Source of the DNA: Bacteroidales bacterium
Lineage (GTDB): Bacteria; Planctomycetota; Planctomycetia; Gemmatales; Gemmataceae
Direction of reading: 5' to 3'
DNA length: 62,198 nt
Assembly: GCA_026931725.1 (NCBI GenBank)
Contig: JAIXLE010000082.1
Coordinates: 1 to 62,198 of the forward strand
Shown piece by piece: positions 56,379 to 62,198 of this stretch. The notes beneath the pieces were generated by a model that worked only from the letters and a program-made list of their open reading frames with translations, did no database searches and was not told the origin of the DNA. Position numbers and translations under genes: made by a program. Numbering within the stretch: position 1 is the first letter of the stretch; each line of letters opens with the position of its first letter.

Positions 56379-59027
56379 ATGCATCCTGCCGTCTTTGCCG
56401 GGGTGACTGTTGGGGTCATCGCCCTGGCCCATCTAAATACCCACGCCGCCGCGGCGGAACCGATCGTCGCCTTCACGAATGCCACAATCTACACCGGCAC
56501 CGGGGACAAACCCCTGGAAAAAGCGACACTCTTGGTCCAAGCCGGGAAAATCGTCTCGGTCAGTGCGGGAAACACGGCCAAAATCCCGGACGGAGCGTCC
56601 GTCACAGACCTGAAAGGAGCCGTCGTCATTCCGGGTTTGGTCGACACCCATTCGCACATCGGCCTCTATGCGAAGCCGAACGTCTCCGCCCATTCGGATG
56701 GGAACGAGATGAGCGGCCCCGTGCAAGGGATTGTCCGGGCGGCGGATTCGGTCTGGCCGGGCGACCCCGGTATCCGCATGGCCCTGGCGGGGGGCGTCAC
56801 CACGGCGAACATCATGCCCGGTTCCGGGAACGTCATCGGTGGACAAACGCTCTACTGCAAATTGCGGGGGGACACGGTCGAGGCTATGCAAGTGACGGGG
56901 CAGCTTCCCGATGGCACGGTCATTCTCGGTGGCTTGAAAATGGCCAACGGCGAGAACCCGAAAGGGTACGGCCGCAACAAATCCCAGGCTCCGTTCACTC
57001 GGATGAAAGTCGCGGCGCTCCAGCGATCCGAGTTCGTGAAGGCAAAAGAGTATCAACGCAAATGGCAGGAATACCGTGCGAAGAAAAAAGCGGGCGAGGA
57101 AGCGACCGAGCCGGCACGCGATCTGGCACTCGAACCACTTGTTGAGGTTCTGGAACGCAAACGTACCGTCCACTTCCACTGCCACCGGGCCGACGATCTC
57201 ATGACCGCCATGCGGCTCGCCGCGGAATTCGGCTTTGAACTGGTTCTGCAACACGCCACGGAAGGATACCGGATCGCCAGCATCATCGCCCAGAAAAAGA
57301 TTCCCGTTTCACTCACATTGCTCGACAGCCCCGGTGGGAAAGCCGAGTGCGTCGGCCTGCTGGATGAAAACGCGGCGATCCTCGACAAAGCCGGGGTCGC
57401 GGTGACCATCAACACGGATGATTCCGTGACCGAAAGCCGCTTCCTCTTGCGGACTGGCGCGATTGCCGTGCGCGGCGGGCTCACGGAAGCCAAAGCCCTG
57501 CACGCCCTCACACTCGGGGCGGCTCGGGTGCTGCATCTCGATCATCGCCTCGGTTCGCTGGAACCGGGGAAAGATGCCGATTTCGTCATCCTCAGTGGTC
57601 AGCCGTTCTCGGTCTACACGAAGGTGCTTGCCACCTGGGTCGATGGGAAAAAGCGGTTCGATGCCGCCGAGGACCAACAGCGGGGCTACCGCGATGGTGG
57701 ATTCGCGCTCCCCGCCGGGGCGGAGATTCCCAAAGTACCCGCCGTGGCTCCGCTGAAAGCATTCGACACCGGCGGCGATCCCGGTTCCCGCACGCTCACG
57801 ACCCCGGATAAATCCACGGTCATCTTTGCCAACCGCATTCATGTGGGGAACGGTCAAGTTCTTACCGATTCCGCCATCCTCATCACGAGTGGCAAAATCA
57901 CCAAAATCATGCCATTTGCGAAGGCGAGCTTCCCGAAAACGGCGAACCGCTTCACGGTATCCGATGTCACGCCGGGCCTGATTGACACGTTCTGCACAGT
58001 CGGGCTGTCCGGTGCCTGGAACATTCCCGCGGACCAGGACCAGGACGAAATCAGTGACGCGAATCAGACCGATCTGCGGGTCTTCGATGGCTTCAATCCG
58101 CACGAACCGTTGCTGGAATTCTTGCGGATGAACGGTGTCACCGTAACCCACACCACGCCGGGCCGCCGGGTCGTTCTCGCCGGGACATCTGGGGTATTCC
58201 GACTGCGGGAAGCGACTGCCGAAAATGCCGCGATCCGACCAACATTCGCCCTGCTGGTGAACCTGGGTGAGGTGCCGAAAGGACAAAAAGGACCAGGGAC
58301 ACGCATGGGACTCGCGGGACTCATCCGCAAAACCTTCGTTGAAGCCCAGGCCCACGCCGCGAAACCGGCCAAGGATCGCACGCCGAACCCGAAACTGGAT
58401 GCCCTGCTGCCCGCGTTGGAAGGGAAGGCTCCCGTCATTTTTGCCGCGCACCGGGCCGATGACATTCGTACCGCTCTCCGCATCGCCGATGAATTCCATC
58501 TCAAGCCGATTATTGCTCTGGGCACCGAAGCCTATCTGCTCGCGGATGAATTGGCCAAACGGAAAGTGCCGGTCATCGTACATCCGACCATGCAACGAGC
58601 GGGCGGCAGTATGGAAACGCTGAATACCCTGCTCGCCAACGCGGCGATTCTGAAGCAGAAAGGCGTTCCGATCACGATTTGCACGGGGTTTGAAGGATAT
58701 GTCCCGAAATCGCGGAACCTCCGTGCCGAAGCCGCCGTGGCCGCTGCCAACGGCCTCGGACACGCCGCCGCTTTACAAGCCGTCACCCTCGATGCCGCGA
58801 AACTTCTGGGAATCGACAAGGACCACGGCAGCATCGAGGTGGGCAAAGCCGCGGATCTGGTCCTCTACGACGGCGACCCGTTCGAGTACACCACCCATGT
58901 CACACAGACGATCCTGAACGGGCGACTCGTTTACGATCGCACGGATTACCTCGCCTTGCCGTTTGCCCGCCGAGTCTTACCGCTACTCGGCAGTGGCGAC
59001 GGTTTGGGCTGCTGCCTGGGTTGGTAA
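56379..59027 (+). CDS. Tandem amidohydrolase protein, second domain lacking metal ligands
   Basis: About 882 residues from the ATG at 56379 (GAGGG upstream); the signal peptide runs to ~HAAAAEP. Domain 1 (~27-440) has PGLVDTHSHIGLY (His91, His93), VHFHCHRADDLMTAMRLAAE (~263), QHATEGYRI, and TINTDDSVTESRFL with the metal Asp, ending LGSLEPGKDADFVILSG. Domain 2 (~480-880) repeats the order but has PGLIDTFCTVGLSG, with Phe-Cys-Thr where His-x-His should be, and keeps FAAHRADDIRTALRIADEFH, TICTGFEGY and GSIEVGKAADLVLYDGDPF. This points to an active N-terminal half and a structural or lost C-terminal half. Substrate unknown, possibly imidazolonepropionase- or peptidase-like. Confidence 0.9.
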   Translation: MHPAVFAGVTVGVIALAHLNTHAAAAEPIVAFTNATIYTGTGDKPLEKATLLVQAGKIVSVSAGNTAKIPDGASVTDLKGAVVIPGLVDTHSHIGLYAKPNVSAHSDGNEMSGPVQGIVRAADSVWPGDPGIRMALAGGVTTANIMPGSGNVIGGQTLYCKLRGDTVEAMQVTGQLPDGTVILGGLKMANGENPKGYGRNKSQAPFTRMKVAALQRSEFVKAKEYQRKWQEYRAKKKAGEEATEPARDLALEPLVEVLERKRTVHFHCHRADDLMTAMRLAAEFGFELVLQHATEGYRIASIIAQKKIPVSLTLLDSPGGKAECVGLLDENAAILDKAGVAVTINTDDSVTESRFLLRTGAIAVRGGLTEAKALHALTLGAARVLHLDHRLGSLEPGKDADFVILSGQPFSVYTKVLATWVDGKKRFDAAEDQQRGYRDGGFALPAGAEIPKVPAVAPLKAFDTGGDPGSRTLTTPDKSTVIFANRIHVGNGQVLTDSAILITSGKITKIMPFAKASFPKTANRFTVSDVTPGLIDTFCTVGLSGAWNIPADQDQDEISDANQTDLRVFDGFNPHEPLLEFLRMNGVTVTHTTPGRRVVLAGTSGVFRLREATAENAAIRPTFALLVNLGEVPKGQKGPGTRMGLAGLIRKTFVEAQAHAAKPAKDRTPNPKLDALLPALEGKAPVIFAAHRADDIRTALRIADEFHLKPIIALGTEAYLLADELAKRKVPVIVHPTMQRAGGSMETLNTLLANAAILKQKGVPITICTGFEGYVPKSRNLRAEAAVAAANGLGHAAALQAVTLDAAKLLGIDKDHGSIEVGKAADLVLYDGDPFEYTTHVTQTILNGRLVYDRTDYLALPFARRVLPLLGSGDGLGCCLGW

Positions 59028-59278
59028 GTGTGTCTGTGGACATCGCCTCGCCTCAGTCCACGGATGCTCCGATGGTTTGGGGTTCGGGGTGTGTCTGAGA
59101 GATACCCGCTGGGGAATCCGGTTATCGTGGCTTTTTCGTCTCGTCAACTTGCGTATGACGAGACAAAGCATATTCCCTGTGACGGGGCGTATTTCGGTTG
59201 ACCAAATCGGCCCGAACTCTTACACTTTCGCCACCCATACAATTGCATCTGCGACGCACATCAAGATTGAGGACCAGG

Positions 59279-60097
59279 ATGGGCAAGGCGGCCAAGCGGA
59301 CACAGGCCCACTGGGTAATGGAGCAGCGTTGGGGCATCGGCGGAAAACCACTCCCCCGAAAAGTCGTCACGGCCCCGGTTGCGCCGACACCTGCATCCCC
59401 TTGGTGGAATCGCCTGTTCGCTCGCGATCGCACCCCGGAATCGCCCTCGGGAGTCCCACATGCACAATCGACACAATCGACACAATCGACACAATCGACA
59501 CAATCGGCCGCCGGATTCGATTTCTCCGCTCGGATGCGGTTGCTCTGCGAGGATATTTCGACCCGCTGCCCGGAACTGGGTCACATCGACTCACGGGCGG
59601 TCCTCTACACCGTGACACCGTCCCGATCGCGGAATTCCCATGGCTTGCTCGCCCGTGTCACGCCGATGCGTTTCCGTGATGGGCAACTCACCCGGCGGTT
59701 CCGTGGGGTGGTGTACCAAGTACAACGGTATTACCACGATGGGCAAGAGTTGCTCTACCTCGTGACGTTCGCGCTGCCACGGTTTCTGAATCAATCATTT
59801 GAAGAAAAACTCATAACGATTGTCCATGAGTTGTACCACATCAGCGAACGGTTCAACGGTGACATCCGCCGACATCCGGGCCGCTATTCCGCACACTCGC
59901 ACTCGACGAAAGAGTATGACCGCCGGATGGCCGTCGTGGTGCGAGAATACTTGCGAACCGGCCCCAGTCCGGCTCTGTACGACTGGCTGCGACTCTCCAA
60001 CCGGGACTTGGTGGATCGCTCTGGCCCCATCCACGGCGCTTACGTCCCGCGACCCAAATTGATTCCCATCGGTCGCATCAATACCGAGTCCACTTGA
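59279..60097 (+). CDS. Putative zinc metallopeptidase-like protein with STQ repeats
   Basis: About 272 residues from the ATG at 59279. The N-terminus is basic (MGKAAKRTQAHWVMEQRWGI). A low-complexity run of five Ser-Thr-Gln-like units follows. The C-terminal half contains VYQVQRYYHDGQELLYLVTF and LITIVHELYHISERFNGDIR, giving a zinc-peptidase HExxH (His183-Glu-Leu-Tyr-His187), then RHPGRYSAHSHSTKEYDRRM, which could provide the third ligand. This arrangement recalls SprT-like or other gluzincin proteins but fits none firmly. No signal peptide. The M50 gene is convergent 14 bp away. Confidence 0.7.
   Translation: MGKAAKRTQAHWVMEQRWGIGGKPLPRKVVTAPVAPTPASPWWNRLFARDRTPESPSGVPHAQSTQSTQSTQSTQSAAGFDFSARMRLLCEDISTRCPELGHIDSRAVLYTVTPSRSRNSHGLLARVTPMRFRDGQLTRRFRGVVYQVQRYYHDGQELLYLVTFALPRFLNQSFEEKLITIVHELYHISERFNGDIRRHPGRYSAHSHSTKEYDRRMAVVVREYLRTGPSPALYDWLRLSNRDLVDRSGPIHGAYVPRPKLIPIGRINTEST
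59463..59506 (+). repeat. 9-bp tandem repeat within the metallopeptidase-like gene
   Basis: Unit CACAATCGA, almost five in-frame copies, encoding a Ser-Thr-Gln run between the N-terminal part and the catalytic domain. Confidence 0.9.
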
Positions 60098-60111
60098 CGA
60101 ACCCGCAAACG

Positions 60112-60903
60112 CTACCGCCGCCGTCGCCAGGGCGGGGTATCGTCATCGGGGTCGTTCCAACCGTAGGAAGAATACCGGCTCAGGAACTGCAACTGCTGCC
60201 AGCTGCCGTAGGCCAGGAAGCCGAACATCATCACGGTGTACAGGGAGCCAGCGGGCATCCACCAGGGGAGAATCTGGGCCAGTTCGCGTGGCGGGGTGAG
60301 CATCGTCAAGAGGCTATACAGCACACACGCCCCCGCGGCCCCGATCGAGATTTTTAACGCCGTCTCCAATGGTCGGCGTAATCGTAAGAGTGTACACACC
60401 TCCCGCGTGACCTGCCCGCCATCCAACGGCACAATCGGAAGCAGATTCACGACACCCCACGCCAGATTCACCCACATCAGTTGCCAGTACAGTTCCGCCG
60501 TGAGAACGGAGGCGGTGGCCCATTCCGCGGCTCGGTTCGTCAACAGCACGGTTGCTGCCAACAGAAACCCGGCTCCCGGCCCGGCCAGGGCAATCACGAT
60601 CCGCTGTTTCGCGTTCGGTCGGGCGGTATCCGAGATGGCCAGTCCGCCGAACCAGTACAACCACAAGCGGCCATCGCCCCCATAATGACGATAAGCAAAA
60701 CCGTGCCCCAGTTCGTGAACCAGAATCGACACGAAGGAGACACCGACCCACATCAGCAAGAACAGTACGCCGTGGTCCGGGTCGTTCAGCAGGTTTGCCC
60801 CCAACAGGGCGCTGATAACCCAGAACAACGGATGGACCCGAACCGGGAAGCCAAATGAACGGAATTTCAGGTCATACGGTGTCGGGGTCGGTTCGGCGAT
60901 CAC
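60112..60903 (-). CDS. M50-family (site-2 protease-like) zinc metalloprotease
   Basis: About 263 residues from a GTG at 60903, with GAGG five bases ahead. The longer frame reaches an ATG at 61023, but that would overlap the divergent aminotransferase start. Membrane helices surround HELGH (SILVHELGHGFAYRHYGGDG; His63, His67) and the third-ligand motif VNLLPIVPLDGGQV (Asp). Basic C-terminus ends WRRRR. S2P-like enzymes cut membrane proteins within or near the bilayer; the short length and lack of a PDZ domain suggest a SpoIVFB- or minimal Rip-type enzyme. Substrate unknown. Confidence 0.9.
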   Translation of the reverse strand: MIAEPTPTPYDLKFRSFGFPVRVHPLFWVISALLGANLLNDPDHGVLFLLMWVGVSFVSILVHELGHGFAYRHYGGDGRLWLYWFGGLAISDTARPNAKQRIVIALAGPGAGFLLAATVLLTNRAAEWATASVLTAELYWQLMWVNLAWGVVNLLPIVPLDGGQVTREVCTLLRLRRPLETALKISIGAAGACVLYSLLTMLTPPRELAQILPWWMPAGSLYTVMMFGFLAYGSWQQLQFLSRYSSYGWNDPDDDTPPWRRRR

Positions 60904-61021
60904 GTCCGCCTCAGGAAACAGTCTTACCGGAATGGGTCTGGCCGGATGGAACAGTGTCCGGCACACTGAACGGTACGGACCATGATAGGAAATCCGACGT
61001 GAGAAGCAGAGAGGTGCGGAC

Positions 61022-62146
61022 ATGGACCTGACAGCGTTGCGGTTGCACTTCCCCGTCACCCGACGATGGGCGTTTTTAGACCATGCCGCCGTTTGTCCCA
61101 TTCCTGATGTGGCGGTGGCCGCGTTTGAGGATTACGCCCGGCGTTCCGCGGAGAACGGCATCGCGGGTTGGCCGCACTGGTCCGATCAGGTGGCGGAGGT
61201 GCGGCGTTCCGCCGCTCGACTCATCAACGCACCCGCCGTGGAGGATATTGCCTTCATTCCCAATACAACCACCGGAATCGGGCTAATCGCGGAAGGTTTT
61301 CCCTGGCAACCAGGCGACAATGTGGTCCTGGCTGCGGAAGAATATCCTTCCAACCAGTACCCCTGGTTGAATCTGGCAAGTCGCGGTGTGGAAGTCCGCA
61401 CGGTGCCGAGTCGCGGCCATCGTTTGGAGATCGCCGATATTCGCGCTGCGATGACCGATCGCACGCGGGTACTGGCCATCAGTTTCGTCGAGTTTGCCAG
61501 CGGCTTCCGAAATGATCTGGATGCCCTCGGGGAACTGTGCCGGGAACGGGATGTCTTCTTCTTCGTGGATGCGATTCAAGGACTGGGAGCGTTCCCCCTG
61601 GATGTTCGCCAGACACCCATTGATGCCCTCGCGGCGGACGGGCACAAATGGATGTTCGGCCCCGAAGGTGCGGGCATCGTCTATGTACGCTGTGAGCAGA
61701 TCGAACGGTTACGGCCACTCATGGTGGGGGCACACAGCACCGTGAATCCGCACGAATACAGCGTGATCGACTTCCGATTGCAACCGCACGCAGGCCGGTA
61801 TGAAGGCGGTTCCCCGAACTTGCCGGGGATTCTGGCCCTGGGTGCCAGCCTGGAATTGATACTGGACGTGGGTATTGCCACCATCCGGGATCGCATCCTG
61901 GCGTTGACGGATTATCTGTGCGAGCGCGCGACTTCCAAAGGGTGGAAGGTCTTCAGCAGTCGTCTTCCGGGAGAAGCATCCGGGATCGTGTCGTTGACGC
62001 GGGAAGGGGAGAACCCCGTTGCCGTGATGAAGCGTTGCCGGGCGGCCGGGGTCATCGTGAATGCTCGTGGCGGTCGAGTCCGCGTCAGTCCGCACGTGTA
62101 TAACACAGAGGCGGAAATTGATGCTTTTCTCGAATCCGCGGGATGA
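61022..62146 (+). CDS. Class V aminotransferase (PLP enzyme), IscS/Csd-like fold
   Basis: Product of 374 residues. Motifs: AFLDHAAVCPIPDVAVAAFE, FIPNTTTGIGLIAEGFPWQP, VVLAAEEYPSNQYPWLNLAS, VDAIQGLGAFPLDVRQTPID, and DGHKWMFGPEGAGIVYV with the PLP-lysine Lys209. The C-terminal RYEGGSPNLPGILALGASLE and GVIVNARGGRVRVSPHVYNT complete the fold. The catalytic Cys loop of true cysteine desulfurases is not evident, so a transaminase, lyase or other class V role is more likely. It diverges from the M50 gene. Its stop codon lies in the first unit of a 7-bp repeat array. Confidence 0.92.
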   Translation: MDLTALRLHFPVTRRWAFLDHAAVCPIPDVAVAAFEDYARRSAENGIAGWPHWSDQVAEVRRSAARLINAPAVEDIAFIPNTTTGIGLIAEGFPWQPGDNVVLAAEEYPSNQYPWLNLASRGVEVRTVPSRGHRLEIADIRAAMTDRTRVLAISFVEFASGFRNDLDALGELCRERDVFFFVDAIQGLGAFPLDVRQTPIDALAADGHKWMFGPEGAGIVYVRCEQIERLRPLMVGAHSTVNPHEYSVIDFRLQPHAGRYEGGSPNLPGILALGASLELILDVGIATIRDRILALTDYLCERATSKGWKVFSSRLPGEASGIVSLTREGENPVAVMKRCRAAGVIVNARGGRVRVSPHVYNTEAEIDAFLESAG

Positions 62147-62198
62147 GACATGAGACATCGAGGACAGAGGACAGAGGACAGAGGACAGAGGACAGAGG
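62144..62198. repeat. 7-bp tandem repeat array at the right edge
   Basis: Two TGAGACA units, one TCGAGGA, then four full CAGAGGA units and a partial one, running off the window. The array begins at the stop codon of the aminotransferase gene. Confidence 0.9.

Noticed and set aside
57309..58763. Minus-strand open frame (~484 codons) opposite the amidohydrolase gene
   Set aside because: Antisense of a strongly conserved gene, lacking family motifs.
59463..59506. Short regularly spaced repeat considered as a CRISPR array
   Set aside because: Units are 9 bp, contiguous without spacers, and in frame with a coding sequence.

Overview
The window most likely comes from a Planctomycetota chromosome, probably the Gemmata-like branch. 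The lineage call is an inference from gene families. It rests on a prepilin-type DUF1559 protein, a paired PSCyt1/DUF1549/DUF1553 cytochrome protein and Tat-exported DUF1501 protein, Ser/Thr kinases with a DMG activation motif, a fused kinase/beta-helix receptor, exported Gfo/Idh/MocA and FGE-type proteins, an XrtA-type polysaccharide deacetylase, and GC-rich DNA with proline-rich linkers. I saw no rRNA, tRNA, CRISPR array, prophage or replication origin.

Layout. 1-4.6 kb: tail of a membrane kinase/beta-helix receptor, pdxH, and an orphan histidine kinase. 4.7-10.3 kb: a giant AsmA/TamB-like protein followed by an MCE (MlaD-like) protein, suggesting envelope lipid transport. 10.3-16.7 kb: a well-formed sigma70-type promoter, then DUF1559, a lipoprotein, the PSD1-type cytochrome protein and DUF1501. 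16.8-21.6 kb: ubiX, two tandem Ser/Thr kinases and purD. 21.7-24.3 kb: a metal-binding lipoprotein and ABC ATPase without a permease, and a histidine phosphatase. 24.4-25.5 kb: an IS630-type element with a -1 frameshift signal, just upstream of a phosphate-selective-type porin. 27.8-28.8 kb: a BASS-family transporter.

29.1-33.8 kb is the most distinctive part. It holds an APS-type reductase (cysH), an Rrf2/CymR-like regulator, a Cys-rich protein with a TusA-like domain, a DsrE-like protein, two small genes, and a TusA-like domain fused to a short MetE methyltransferase core, closed by a terminator. I propose a sulfur-relay and methionine module.

34-44.3 kb: a PfkB/KdgK-like kinase; purE and purK separated by an unknown gene and a SUKH-type gene; apbE; an FGE-type protein; a Tat-exported Gfo/Idh/MocA protein; and a Tat-signal thiamine-diphosphate enzyme. 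44.3-45.3 kb is an AT-rich island next to a metallophosphoesterase that has lost its N-terminus. 46-51.3 kb: a 1,411-residue membrane-anchored TPR protein divergent from an XrtA-type deacetylase. 51.4-62.2 kb: a small membrane protein, eno, cstA with an upstream tandem-ACT protein, a double amidohydrolase, a putative metallopeptidase, an M50 protease, a class V aminotransferase, and a 7-bp repeat array running off the right edge.
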